Assembly: GCA_018398585.1 (NCBI GenBank)
Contig: JAGTTD010000018.1
Span: 565,501 to 629,500, forward strand
Reading direction: 5' to 3'
Length of the DNA stretch: 64,000 nt
Source: Simmondsia chinensis
Lineage: Eukaryota; Streptophyta; Magnoliopsida; Caryophyllales; Simmondsiaceae
This document shows positions 1-10,896 of the stretch, piece after piece; position 1 is the stretch's first letter; every line of letters starts with the position of its first letter. The notes beneath the pieces are model-generated. The model was not told the DNA's origin. It worked only from the letters and a program-made list of their open reading frames with translations, and did no database searches. The translations under genes were made by a program, and so were the position numbers.

Positions 1-640
1 TTGACTTAAAATAAGGTGATTGATTTTTAGAATGTGAGCGGATTAACCGAATGCTTTTATTTTTGAAGGAAATTTTCTGTTATTGAAATAAAAAGATAAG
101 TTATATTAATTTATATAACATTAAATATAAGTGATTTTTAAAATTTACAGTATTTAAGTTGTAAAATTTTTTACATTTAAGGTACTTTGTTGTATAAATT
201 CAAATACCATAATATTTAAAAAAGAAATGAACAAATCTTAGAGTACATAAGTGATACTTTCTAACAACGATAGGCTATAGCACCAATATTAATATGGAAA
301 GAGGTGTACTTCGAATCCAAGACCCGTTTGGAGGTAAAATAGCATTAAAAATCAACGAGCCTTTTTTTCCCCCATAAATAGTGACAGGGTTGCGGTACAG
401 ATTTGGCCACTTGACTAAAGCGCGGTATAAGACACCCGTATGGAAACATTAAGATTGTATTTTTTGACAAATCACCGAGCCTTTATACCCTATTTATAGA
501 GTTGTGTTTTCATCTCAAAACAAATTGGCATGGCATTAGTTGGAGTAACCTACTAGCCTTATATAATAATTTTTTTCTTACAATTTTAATATAAGATTCT
601 TACTGTATTTACATGTGAAGTTCGGTTAAGGCATATCACC
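1..640. other. AT-rich intergenic DNA, no gene seen
   Basis: No open frame with recognisable protein similarity was found on either strand. A short stretch near 308-330 reads like the reverse of a tRNA B-box (cttcgaatccaagacc), so a degraded tRNA-derived SINE is possible, but it is too decayed to delimit. Confidence 0.5.
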
Positions 641-644
641 TTAG

Positions 645-1130
645 GGGTTACTTTACTTAAAATCATTTGGTTTTAGCATGTTCGATTTGGACCCTCGGTG
701 AAATTTAACATTTATAGTAGCTTAACTATTACAAACCGTTGCTCACACTCGGTTCGATAAAATTTTAGTATGTTCGATACTTGCCTTGTTAGGCTTATTG
801 AGCTTAATTCAGCTCGTTATCATGCCGAGTTGAGCTCATTATTGAGCCCAATCGAATTTAAAATCTAGTCGAGCTCGCTACCAAGTTCAGCTTTTCAAGT
901 TATTATCGAATCATTTTCAAACCAATTCCAACTCTTAACGAGCTCTTATCAAACTGTCCGCGAATATTAACGAGCCGACCTTCCCTTTGTTCGAACTCAG
1001 CTCGTTAATCTTATAGAGCCTGCTCGAACTCGGATATCGAACCCTTATAATGATTAAGAACGAGTACTAATCAATTTGAAACACGAGTTATTCAATGAAC
1101 GTTCAGTTCGTTTACATCCTAGCTCTAATA
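645..1130. repeat. GAGCTCG-rich dispersed repeat, copy 1
   Basis: The stretch is dense in GAGCTC, CTCGAAC and CGAGCT words. The same low-complexity, quasi-palindromic text recurs near 3840-4050, 6595-7040, 29266-29656, 45610-45770 and 55060-55450. The 29.3 kb copy has hAT-like ends, so this is probably a decayed non-autonomous DNA transposon of the same family. Its ends cannot be fixed here. Confidence 0.55.
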
Positions 1131-1247
1131 CCGTGCCAAATAGCTAAACTCTCCCAAACGCTTAAAATTTTCAGATAAAGGCCCATGATTAATTTCACTC
1201 TAACAAAATCAACTACAACGCCTATACTTATCCCGATTGGCCAATAC

Positions 1248-1345
1248 AAAAACAACAACAACAACAACAACCCAGTACCTAAAAGGCTCCCGTAAAAACA
1301 AAATTTAGACAGTAAAATATACGTAGTCTTACCCTATACTTATCT
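1248..1345 (-). mobile_element. Angio-type SINE 3' fragment
   Basis: Read on the minus strand, this gives the SINE 3' end: a remnant of the GGTAAGACTACGTA block, then CGGGAGCC, a TACTGGG block, and a long GTT-repeat tail (aacaacaac on the plus strand at about 1250-1272). Only the 3' half is left. It lies about 200 bases upstream of the AN3 start codon. Confidence 0.6.
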
Positions 1346-1410
1346 TGATTGGACAACATATAAAGTCATAGCAAGCTGCTCCAAGTCTTCAGAGTGTCAT
1401 TCTAACACAG

Positions 1411-1438
1411 TAGAGTAGAGAGAGAGAGAGAGAGAGAG
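1411..1438. repeat. (GA)n microsatellite in the AN3 leader
   Basis: A run of about 13 GA units lies 107 bases before the AN3 start codon, in the presumed 5'UTR. GA/CT tracts in leaders are common in plant growth-regulator genes. A (CT)n tract sits in the same position before the AHL gene of this window. Confidence 0.9.
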
Positions 1439-1544
1439 TTACTGTGTAAAAATCAAAAATAAAAGAAGGGTTTTTGTGGGTTTTAATTATTATTATTGTT
1501 ATAATTAATTTTTTTTCAGAATAAAATTTTATACTTGATAGAAA

Positions 1545-4500
1545 ATGCAGCAGCACCTGATGCAGATGCAGCCTATGATGGCTGCTTATTACTCCAACAA
1601 CGTCACCTCCGATCATATTCAACAGGTTTCTTTTTCTTTTTTTTTTTTTTTCTTCGTTGTTGTTAGAGTATAAAATTATTCATGGGTCTTCACCCATCAG
1701 TTTAAGCTTTTGGGATAGTTGGTTCCTTGGCATGGTATCAGAGTTTTGATGACTAAGAGTTCATGAGTTCAAATCCTAACAGTCCCGGTTTAATATTAAC
1801 ATAATTTAAGCATAAAGTACGAGATGAGCCTGTGCACTATCCATGTTTCAAGCCAGATTGGCTTTCATGTTAGGGAGCACGTTAGAGTATGAAACTATTC
1901 ATGAGTCTTCACCTATCAGCTTAAGCTTTTAGGATAGTTGGTTTCTTGACGGTTATCTTATATTATGCACTCATATCTCAATTTCTTCTTCTTAATTTTG
2001 CTTGATTTTTCCTTTATTTTTTAGCCATTTTCAGAGTTAAATATAGGGTTTCATCGTTATTTGTTAAGTGGGGTACTTGTGTTTTTGATTGTTGATGTTA
2101 TTATTTTTGTGGGCTTGTGAAATTTCAGCGCTTTAGATGTAATTTACGGAGTTTGCACATATAAGGTCCACGGATTCTGTGCAGTAGTCCACTAGGCATT
2201 TAATCTCAAATGTTATATGTCTCCAGCATCGAGCACTTAACGTGCTAGAGTACAAAACTAATATTTGGTCCTTCATCCGTCATTAATTTAAACTTTTGGA
2301 ATAATTAGTCTTATAACCGTTTCAAAGTTTTGTTAATAAAAAATTTATGAGTTTAAATTCCTAATAGGGCCCACTTTCAATATTGATAAAGTAAAGTTTC
2401 AACAGAAGGAATGAAGTGAGGCCTTGTTAATATTCCTGCTTCAAACTTAATAAACATTCACGTGAGTATCCATTTGTTTGACCTTCAAGTTCATCTTTAG
2501 ATGGGTCCATGTTCAACGGTTCCAAAAGTTTAAGCTCATGAGTGAAGATTCAAGAATGATTTTATACTCTAGCAAGCCCCTTGCACAAATGCCCATTGGG
2601 CTTGTGCTTGTAATACATTAATATTCAGAGTGAGGGTTTTTGGGATTCGAACTCATACTGGTCAACAAATCTTTGACACCATGTCAAAGAACCAACAACA
2701 CTAAAAACTTAAGCTAAATAAGAAAGATTCATAGATGATTTTATATTCTAGCATTCATGCTGTATTTCCCGATCTGGGTGTCGGGTAAGCTTGCAATCAC
2801 CTCAATTAATCCAGGGATGCTGCAATGAAACAAACTACAACGAAAAAATTATACAAGAAAAGAAAACAAGACACGAGATTCACGCATTTCAACAATTGTG
2901 TCTACGTATACGGAAATGCAAGGGTTTTTCACTATTCAAAAAAGAGTACAAGAGCATTTTCTTCTCTCACATCAAAGCGTCCCAAGCTTAAGTAACAACA
3001 AGCAAAAAGCAACAACATTCCCAGTGCCCCAAGGACTCCCGCCTAAGCAGGGTCCGCGCGGGGGGGGGGGGGGGGGATGTACGCAGCCTTCCCCCTTTAG
3101 GGTGTTATCCTGAAGGGAGGCTGTTTCTGATAACCCCAAACCTAAGGGGTGCAACATAAGGACTTCCAAGGAGGTCACCCATCTTGGTACTACTCTCGCC
3201 CAAGCACGCTTAACTTCGGAGTTCTAATGGAATCCGGTGCTCGTCCAAAGCTCAAGTAAACACACCATAATACACGTGTAACAGTCAAAAATATCATGAC
3301 AATATGACATAAACATATAAAAACGAGACACATCACAAGCGTAGATAAGCAATATACATGATTTCCCATAAAAGCCCAAGTGTTTCTTAGTCTTTTTAGC
3401 CCATTTCCAGTCTTGGGTAGTAATAATTTTCTGCGGATTGTGTATGTTTGTCAGAGTATTGTATATATGCTATAAATTTTGTGTTGGTCCCTTTTTGGTT
3501 ACTTTGTGTTAAGAATGACAAGTAGGTAAAAGATTGATAATTCTGGGACCATAACACTTTAGCATTTATGTGTTATTTAATGATTAATATATGGTAATGC
3601 TTTTATAGATGGGTTTGAAAAGTGGATTTTCTTGCATATGATCTGTTTTATTGCAGCACCCTATAGCGGTAAGACCGCGTATATTTCATTCCTTCAGACC
3701 CTGTCATGGCAGGAGCCTTCTAAGCACTGAGTTTGTTGTTGTGGTTGTTACTGCTATTGTATGCTTTATTTTCTGTGTTCTATGTGGATATTTTTATTAG
3801 ATTTGCAGATAGATATAAATTTGCTATATTTTAAGTACATTTTTTATGGAACGGGTTGGGTTGAGTCGAGTCGAGTCGAGCACCCCTTGTTTGAACTCAA
3901 GCATGATAAGGCTTATTGTGCTCAAATGCGAGCCGAGCTTTTGACTGTTAATGAACCGTATCGAGCTTTTATTCAACATTTATCAAACTGTTTGTGAATG
4001 CTAACAAGCTGAGCATCCCAAATTCGTTCGGGATTGGCTCGATAAGCTATCAAACTCCCCAAGACAAACACAAATGTGCCATAATATTTCTAAGACTAGT
4101 AGTCCATCAAACGTTGTATTCATTTACATCTCTATTCCTTGTCACGGAGTCTCTTTTGCATATGATTTGCTATATTTTTGGGTCGGTAAGCAAGGTCGAG
4201 GGAGATGAAACTCAAACCCAGGAACTGCTGTCACATAGCCTTTAACTTTGCCAGTGTTTTTACCACTATACCAATGTCTCATTGGCTAATTGAGTTGGTA
4301 TGCAAATCATCAAGTATTGTTCAATGGTGTTTATTTGTCACCAAGCAAACCGATAAATCCGTTGAGTTGTTGGAGTTGGTGTAGCGATCCCCCACCCTCA
4401 ACAAGTTGGTGTTCCTATTTAAAAAAAGTTGTATATTGCTTACCAATATAAGAGGAAAAACAAGTCAAGTTGTCCCGTATTTTTAAAGGGGTTTAGCACG

Positions 4501-7500
4501 AAGACTTTTAGGAGGTGACCAACTACAATGCTATTCTTGTCTAAGCACTCTTTAATTTCGAAGTTCTAGCGGGGTTGGTCTTAGTTTTGGCACCCGTGGA
4601 GTCAGCTATATGGATATGTTAAAAGTATAAGCCTATTCTTGGATCTTCACTCATTAGCTTAAGCTTTTGGGTGGTTGGTTTCTAAACAGAGTATCAAAAC
4701 ATTGTTGACCAAGAGATCACAAGTCAAAATCTCAGCTGCTGCACTTTTAATAGTAATAATACAATTAGAAAAAGAACAAGGTATTAGATTGACATATGTA
4801 CTATCCACAATCAGGGGCATATGTCAGAGTATAAAACCATTTCTGGGCCTTTCATATCGGCTTAAACTTTTGGATCAGTTAGTTCCTTAACACTAATAAG
4901 TTATTGTTTCCCAAAATCGAAGGCTTATATAATATGTATCTTACTTGTTTTTCTTCTGTTTTTGTTGAGAGTTTTGGTTCCAAATTAGGACTACTTTGAA
5001 GTCTTGATCCCAGATTTGATTTATGATGTTGGGAAAATACACAAGAATTAGGTTCGTTTTAGATGTAAATGAATAAATCTTTAAAAAAAATTGAAAAAAA
5101 AGTGATTTAACGGGAAAACCCCTCAAACGGAGGGAAATTTACGAGTAAAGGAGAAAGCAATCAATCTACTAAGAATTTTGAAGGAGGATACAATTGAGAG
5201 CGGTAACAAACAACTTATACATATATGAGCAAAAATCCTAGATTGTACCAAATTGGTCTACTGGGCCGAACTACATTTCTGAATCGAGACAGCACAACAC
5301 AGTGTACTGCGATCTCGTTGCTGTGTTGTCAGAGCAGTGTGTCGTGGAACACAAATTTTTATACTGTGTCAAGAAACTAACTATTTCAAAAGCATAAGCA
5401 GCTATCCTAAGGTCCAAAAATGCTTCAATACCTAAAATTTGATGGTTTCTATCGAGCAATCAATCTCTCAAAAGTTGTAATCTTTCGGTAAAAGGCTAAA
5501 ATAGTTTTTGGGCCCTGACATGTCGCAACGCATGAATACTCGTCGGGGTTGAAGCATGGATAATACACTTGCCCACCACCACATACCTTATGCTGAAATT
5601 ATATTAATATCGAGACTGGGATTGTTAGGATTCGAACTTACGACCACTCAGTCAACAAGATTCCAATACCCTGTCAATTAAACCAAGTATTCTAAAAGCT
5701 TAAGCTGATAGCTGAAACCGTGCCATATTTATTTCTTTCTTGCCAATGATTATTTATGGTTTTCTGAGCTATTGCTTAACAAAATTTGCATCTGTATAAA
5801 TATGAAATGGCAGTACCTGGACGAAAACAAGTCACTGATACTCAAGATTGTGGAGAGCCAAAATTCAGGGAAGCTCAGTGAATGTGCAGAGTGAGTTTCG
5901 ATATTCCGAACAATTTATGTTCTGTTTGTTTCATCGGAAAATTTTTGTTCGCAGAATAATTTCAATTAAGAATATTTTTTTCTTAAAAACTTTCGTCTTT
6001 CCAGTTAAAGAAAATGGTTGTATTCTGCTAATTTGTATATGGTTCAAGCTTGGCAAAGTTCAGATTGAAGTGAAGTATATGACTTGAGATTATTGCAGAA
6101 AAAGTTTTCTGTATTTGTGATTGTTGTTATGAAGTTATGCATTGGAATAATAGAATTGAGATGGAAAAGATTTTCAAAAACAAACAGAGTCTTGAACTGT
6201 TCTCACAAGATTCCTCAAGATCATTCATCTTTTGTGTTGTGTGATTTAGCACAATGTCGTCTGTTATCGTAACTTATGCTATTTGAGTAACCCGATAGAT
6301 CAACACAGATACGAAGTATGATTATCGCTGAGTTTTTATTTTTGTTATTTCGTCGTTGCAGGAACCAAGCGAGGTTGCAACGAAATCTTATGTACCTCGC
6401 GGCCATAGCTGATTCTCAACCTCAGCCTCAGGTATGAGACGAGTTTGTGTATTACCTTACACTATAAAAGCTCAATAGGCGTTTCCTTGAGTGAACAAAT
6501 GGAGAATATAAAACTATTCTTCGATTGTTAGTTGACAACGTAAACTTTAAGATAGTTGGTTGCTCAATGGTGTCAATGGATGTTATGAAAGTTAGACAGA
6601 GTGTTGTCTTTAGTATATCACCAGCTCCAGTTTGAAGTGTAAATGAGCTGAGTCGAGCTGAGTTTGAGCTCTTGAGGCTCGAGACTCAACTCATTAACAT
6701 TTATCTTGGCTCGAAGCTTGATGAGTTGGAAACTTCAAGCTCGACTTGGCTCACGGTTGAGCTCGAACTTAGTTCTCATTTTTTAGGCTCGTTTGAGCTC
6801 GATCTATTCTTATTTGTGCTTGTTCAGGCTCGAGCTTCGCTCATTCAAGCTCGGCATTGGCTCGATTTCGTCTATTTATGCTAATAAATTGTAATAAGGT
6901 CTTATTTAGGATCTCGAGTTCATCAGGCCGAAGCTCGATTCATTAAGCTAAACGAGCCAGCTCTACTCGTGTTTGAGTTTGAAACAAGCCGAGCTTTTTG
7001 AGCTTTATGACCAACCGACTCTGCTCATTTGTGAAGTTCTGTCACGCCCAGTGCTCGACTCAAGAAGTCGGCATATGAGGTTTACTTACAAGCCCGAGTG
7101 AAATTCAATCTCAGGCTCGACTGACATCAAATAGAGCAACACACAAGGCTTATTGCCGATTTCTTATTTGTCACACTCCGATATAGAGATTCATTATAAG
7201 ACTCACATGTAAAATCTTTGACGTTTCTGGCATCATGCAGTTCCCACAAGCCAGCATGATACAGTCCGGACCAACTTACATGCACCAGCAACAAGAAGCT
7301 CAGTCAATGACACCGCAAGCTTACATGGCGACTCCCCGCTCGTCCATGCTCTACAGCCCTCACCAGCACCCATACCCGGCCCTATCCGGTCATATCTCGA
7401 TGAGCACCGGTGCAGGTGGCTCGGGACTCCACATGGTCCAGACCGAGCCACACGGGTCTGGCAACTCTCGAGCCGGGTGCTCTGGAGATGGCGGAGAGAG

Positions 7501-7534
7501 TCCTTACTTGAAATCTCATGAAGGCGGGAACTAA
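1545..7534 (+). CDS. GIF1: GRF-interacting factor 1 / ANGUSTIFOLIA3 transcriptional coactivator (4 exons)
   Basis: Nuclear coactivator of the SSXT (SNH) family. In plants it binds GRF transcription factors and recruits SWI/SNF remodellers to promote leaf cell proliferation. Coding exons by GT-AG: 1545-1625, 5814-5890, 6362-6431 and 7241-7534, giving 173 residues in frame. Exon 1 starts MQQHLMQMQPMMAAYY. Exons 2 and 3 carry the SNH core (YLDENKSLILKIVESQNSGK, then ARLQRNLMYLAAIADSQPQ), which is close to Arabidopsis AN3 rather than GIF2/3. Exon 4 is rich in Met, Gln and Ser and ends with the family's GGES-YLKS-like acidic tail. AN3 is about 210 residues. The deficit lies in the Gln/Gly-rich segment just after the SNH domain. 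The first intron is 4.2 kb and filled with TRIM and SINE copies. The start is the first ATG after the GA-rich leader and matches the family N-terminus. Confidence 0.95.
1661..1951 (+). mobile_element. TRIM-like miniature LTR element, copy 1
   Basis: Two direct repeats of about 72 bp (1661-1732 and 1880-1951) flank a 147 bp interior. The 5' repeat begins TG and ends CA. It is followed at once by tggtatcagag, the binding site for the initiator tRNA-Met 3' end. A GGGAGCAC purine stretch precedes the second repeat. There is no coding capacity. Flanking 5-mers (gttgt and gttat) differ at one position, so the target-site duplication is only plausible. The element sits in AN3 intron 1, starting 35 bases after the splice donor. 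Confidence 0.75.
2243..2470 (+). mobile_element. TRIM-like element, partial copy
   Basis: Starts with a TGCTAGAGTACAAAAC LTR version and continues through the interior (the aataggg-cccact region, then CACGTGAGTATCC). No second LTR follows in the same orientation. Instead an inverted copy begins at 2510. Confidence 0.55.
2510..2753 (-). mobile_element. TRIM-like element, copy 2
   Basis: Minus-strand copy with LTRs at 2682-2753 (5') and 2510-2574 (3'). A degenerate primer site (ctttgacacca, plus strand) directly abuts the 5' LTR. The interior contains gattcgaactcat, shared with the other copies. It is in AN3 intron 1. Confidence 0.65.
2996..3245 (-). mobile_element. 5S-headed Angio-type SINE, copy A
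   Basis: Minus-strand SINE. The 5' half (3245 to about 3150) reads as 5S rRNA: CACCGGATTCCATTAGAAC, AAGTTAAGCGTGCTTGGGCG, then GATGGGTGACCTCC. The 3' body has AACAGCCTCCCTTCAGG, AAGGCTGCGTACATCC and GGCACTGGG, then a GTT-type tail. Probable target-site duplication ccaagcttaagtaa (2982-2995) against caaagctcaagtaa (3246-3259), 12 of 14 matching. A run of 17 or more G at 3060-3076 interrupts the body. Located in AN3 intron 1. Confidence 0.85.
3653..3750 (+). mobile_element. Angio-type SINE, headless copy B
   Basis: Plus-strand SINE body only: caccctatagcggtaagac, then gaccctgtcatggcaggagc and a gagtttgttgttgtggttgtt tail. No 5S-like head upstream. Located in AN3 intron 1. Confidence 0.75.
3840..4110. 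repeat. GAGCTCG-rich dispersed repeat, copy 2
   Basis: Contains tandem GTCGA units (3862-3880) and words such as GAGCCGAGC, similar to 645-1130. The boundaries are uncertain. Confidence 0.45.
4190..4290 (-). mobile_element. Possible tRNA-derived SINE fragment
   Basis: On the minus strand the text near 4285-4245 reads like a tRNA A-box region (ttggtatagtggtaaaaaca). Further on is a degenerate B-box. This resembles the 5' end of tRNA-headed plant SINEs. It is too degraded for target-site duplications. Confidence 0.35.
4492..4580 (-). mobile_element. 5S-like SINE head fragment, copy C
   Basis: Minus-strand remnant of the 5S-derived head: AGAACTTCGAAATTAAAGAG, then GGTCACCTCCTAAAAGTC. The Angio-type body is missing downstream. 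It is much more diverged than the other copies. Confidence 0.6.
4618..4892 (+). mobile_element. TRIM-like element, copy 3
   Basis: A TGTTAAAAGTATAAGCC repeat at 4618 and a second LTR at 4822-4892 that begins TG and ends CA. The interior is degenerate (a gagtatcaaaac primer-site relic near 4689). No clear target-site duplication. Located in AN3 intron 1. Confidence 0.6.
5500..5735 (-). mobile_element. TRIM-like element fragment, minus strand
   Basis: Contains the family interior (attatattaatatcgagact, then gattcgaacttacgacc) followed by an LTR relic with aaaagcttaagctgat. It lies upstream of AN3 exon 2. A shorter LTR relic on the plus strand is at about 6486-6575. Confidence 0.5.
6595..7040. 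repeat. GAGCTCG-rich dispersed repeat, copy 3
   Basis: Dense GAGCTCGAACT, GGCTCGAGAC and GAGCTTTTTGAGC words fill most of AN3 intron 3. This is the same family as 645-1130 and 29266-29656. Confidence 0.5.
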
Positions 7535-7819
7535 TAAATATCGACGGACGAGCAGTCCGAATTTTGATTTAATAACAGTTTAGAGAGTATGTAGGAACGA
7601 AACTTGTACTGCTTAAAGAACTTATTTTAGTTTTTACTCGGAAAAAACTCTCGAGTTTAGTTCCACTTTACGTTGTTTCATATAATTAATTATTTCAAAA
7701 ATTTAAACTGATAGATAAAAGATAACAAATGATTTTATATTCTAATAGTCTAATCAAACATTTGAAGTTTCTGTAAACTACTGGAAGGACTCACCAGTCA
7801 CAAGGCAATTGAGCAGTAT
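7535..7819. other. AN3 3' flank, no gene seen
   Basis: AT-rich DNA after the AN3 stop codon, presumably the 3'UTR at its start. A weak TRIM LTR relic (atttaaactgatag, then gattttatattctaata) lies at about 7695-7750. No coding potential was recognised. Confidence 0.4.
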
Positions 7820-8065
7820 TAATTTAGTTCTTTTACTTTTAATTATATTAACTTAAGTCTTTTTATTATTTATATTGTGTTAATTTAGTTATATGGTAAA
7901 TTGAAGTTAAAATCAACGATGCAATTTTTACGACACAATCATGCCAAATGCTACAAGCCCATCCATTGACCCAAGTTAATGTACGATCTAGACACTAAAA
8001 ACTGTACTATTAACTAAATTAACACAATTAACTGCTACGAATATTACGGAGGGTAAGGCCGAATT
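7820..8065. mobile_element. Foldback MITE-like repeat (TATTTAC family), degraded
   Basis: Text of the type atattaacttaagtc and tgtgttaatttag, followed by a roughly inverted half (aactaaattaacacaatt). It belongs to a family seen better at 23946-24272. The ends are decayed. Confidence 0.4.
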
Positions 8066-8425
8066 AGTCTCAAGCCTCCCGATCGCCAAGTCAGCATGCC
8101 ATATCACCACCAATGCTACGTCATCGTGCCACGTCATCATAGCCCTTTTAGTAGTATAAGTAAGGGGAGTTGGATTAGGGCTAGGATATGTTGAGAATTA
8201 TGTGTTAATGCTAACCCCTCTCTCTCTCCCTTCTAAATCTTCTCTATCTCTCCTCCAATTTCTTCTACATTTCTCCCCCTTTCTTATTATAGTACATGTA
8301 ATTACTCCATTGGAGATTATCCATATATAATATATAATTCGGGACAGCTGTTTACTATCCCATAGTTATCGATTTGTGTGATTGTAGAGTTGGATTATGA
8401 TCATTAACTAATTTAGATACTAAAC

Positions 8426-9098
8426 TATTAGGAATATGCCTCAAATTTATGTATTTAAGATTTATGGGTTGCCGAGGGGTCACCGATCGATCAGGGGGAT
8501 GTCCGATCGATCGGGTGAATTAAGTCAAAATTCAATTTTTGGCCAAGAGAGGGCCGATCGATCAGCGCTTGGCCGATCAATTGGGAGTCTGTTCAGCGTA
8601 ACCCTATCCGTTTAGTATAAATATGGGGTTAGGGGTACATTTTAGGTATCCAATCAAAGAGAACCGCCATCCAATCAGAATCCAATTAAAGTGAGGTCAG
8701 CCATCATCATCAATTTGAGAGCATTATGAGAGTTAAGAGAAAGTGATTCATAATTCTTTCATAGATCTCGTTCAGAGGAAGTGCTATTGTAATTCTTCCA
8801 TTCAAGTGTCAATAAAGAATCTCCATCTCCACCCGTGGTTTTCTCCTCTCTCGATTGAAGAGAGGTTTCCACGTAAATCATTGTGTGTTGTTTCGTTTGT
8901 TCTTTCGTTTACTTATTTTGTTTACTTCTTGTTTGTGTGAATCATACTATTTGAATCGAATCAAGTGATTAGGGTTAACGCTTCCGCATCAAGTATCCAT
9001 ATTACAAATTGATATTGTGAATACCAGATTTGTCAAGGTTAGATTTTCTTAACAAGTGGTATCAGAGCATATCAAGTTTGTTCCAGATTTTTCTAACA
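8426..9098 (+). repeat. Copia 5' LTR
   Basis: Contains a gatcgatc-rich U3 region (8490-8580), a tataaata box at 8617 and a TTCTAACA end. A tggtatcagagc motif identical to a primer site occurs inside the LTR about 40 bases before its end. Confidence 0.9.
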
Positions 9099-9100
9099 AT

Positions 9101-9112
9101 TGGTATCAGAGC
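9101..9112 (+). other. Primer-binding site for initiator tRNA-Met
   Basis: tggtatcagagc directly follows the 5' LTR (two bases between). It is complementary to the 3' end of plant initiator tRNA-Met, as is usual for Copia elements. Confidence 0.9.
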
Positions 9113-9135
9113 CCTGTTTATTTCGATTTGATATT

Positions 9136-9972
9136 ATGGCGTCCGTAATTAAGATTGAAGTTGAGAAGTTCGGAGGTCAAGGAAGTTTCGGGTTAAGGGT
9201 CTCTTGACGCAGAAGTGACTTGAAGAAAGCCTTAGAAGGAAAAGAGAAGAAACCGGAGAGTCTATCTAATGCACAATGGGAGGAGTTAGATGAGAAGGCA
9301 CTCATAGCTATTCAAATGTGTCTTACCGATGACGTTTTGACAGAAGATTTGGAAGTGAAGACCACTAAGGAGTTGTAGGAGAAACTGCATGATATGCTCT
9401 GTTTCAAGTCAGTCTCCAACAAACTCGCAGTTAAGCGTCGGTTGTTCACGTTTCGTATGTCAGAAGGTACGTCACTTAAGAATCATGTTAATGAGTTTAA
9501 TTCAATTATTCAAGAATTGAAATAATTGGATGATGCTCCTAAGGATGAAGATCAAGCTATGCTTTTGTTATGTTCACTCTCTACTACATCTAAAGGCTTT
9601 CTAGAAAGCATGATTTATGGTGGTAGGTCAACTATCATAGTTGATGAAGTTAGGAGAAACCTACTGAGTAAAGAAAGAGTAGATAAGGAGTTTTCCGACT
9701 CCGTTCAGAACTCAGGTTGTGATTTATTTGTGAGAGAAAGAACTAAGTCTAAAGAATATGATCATAGTGGAAACAAGTTTAAGTCTAGACATCAAGAGCT
9801 GACCTGTAATTACTGTCATAAGAAAGGGCACATTAAGAGAGACTGTTACAAGCTTAAGAGAAAACTAGAAGCAGATAACAGGTCTGACCAGAGATCTGCA
9901 GAAGCTAGTGGTGTTGAATATAAGGATGACGATATTCTGTCAGTGTTTGAACCTAAGTCTAGTTTTAGATAA
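9136..9972 (+). pseudogene. Copia gag pseudogene
   Basis: ATG at 9136 opens MASVIKIEVEKFGGQGSFGL, the typical Copia gag start, followed by a UBN2-like region. In-frame stops occur at about 9205, 9376 and 9523, so it is not translatable as a whole. The last open part, 9526-9969, carries the CCHC zinc knuckle CNYCHKKGHIKRDC and a basic stretch. The family's capsid and nucleocapsid role is lost here. Confidence 0.9.
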
Positions 9973-10821
9973 AGTTGAATTTTGGATCCGGGTTGCTCCT
10001 ATCATGTTTGTCCCTATAGAAGCTAGTTCACCACATACATGTCAATTCAGGGTGGAACTATTCAGATGGGTAACGATGCAATATGCAGAGTTTTGGGGAT
10101 AGGAACAACTCGTATTAAGATGTTCGATGGCACTATTAGGACATTGAGCAACGTTCGTCATGTTCCTAATTTGAAGAAAAATCTCATCTCTTTAGGTACT
10201 CTTGAGTCTAAAAGGTACAGGTATACAGTTGAAGGTGGAGTTTTGAAGGTCGTTAAGGGTGCTTTGACAGCTATGAAAGGCAGAAGGGTGGGTATATTGT
10301 ATGAGCTTGTCGGTTCCACAGTTGTCAGATCAGTTAAGATATCTTCATCATCGTTGTTGTTGACAGAACCAGATATCACAAAGTCAAGGAGCTTGAGATT
10401 GGATCATTCAGGTGATACAGGTCTGTCTGAGCACAGTAAAAAGGGCTCATTGTGTGGTCAGTCTACAGGACTGATATCTTGTGAACAAGGCATGTATGGG
10501 AAGCAGAAGTGTCTTCGCTTTAAGCAATTCCTGACGAGTAGAGATGTCACGTTTGATGAGTCTTCATTGCTCTCTCCACAGAAGATTTCATCGGTTAGTT
10601 GTGATCCAGGTTAGGTGAATAAGCCAGAGGAAGTTCAGTTTCAATTAAGTAACACAATTCAGCAGCAGGTGGCTATTTCAGATGATGTGTCAAGAGCCAA
10701 TCGAGAGAAGAAGAAGATTAGCATTGCTGATAACCTCTCAGATATATTCACTTCAGTGCTACTTAGTAGAAAGTTCAAGCATCGCTCGGACTCAATTAGG
10801 TTTTCTGTTTTGTCCAGATAA
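9970..10821 (+). pseudogene. Copia pol remnant (protease, pre-integrase, terminal RNase H)
   Basis: Just after gag and in another frame, the protease start LDPGCSYHVCPYR is visible near 9981 (the family motif is LDSGC). The open frame 10039-10614 includes a pre-integrase region ending in an LDHSGDTGLSEHSKKG-type block. It then jumps to SRDVTFDESS, which normally lies beyond the integrase core. After a stop at 10612, 10615-10821 holds ADNLSDIFTSVLLSRKFKH, the usual end of Copia RNase H. Two internal deletions thus removed the integrase core and the reverse transcriptase. Confidence 0.85.
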
Positions 10822-10896
10822 CCCCGTGTGTGGGGTGTTTTGTGGAGAAGGTGGAGAATTGTCTTTATTTTTAAAATTTGAGTCAAGGTGGAGGTT

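Noticed and set aside
1221..1280. AAC microsatellite as an independent SSR
   Set aside because: The aacaacaac run is the tail of a minus-strand SINE fragment.
9526..9972. Independent zinc-finger gene
   Set aside because: It continues the Copia gag frame after a stop codon, and the CCHC knuckle is the retroviral-type one.
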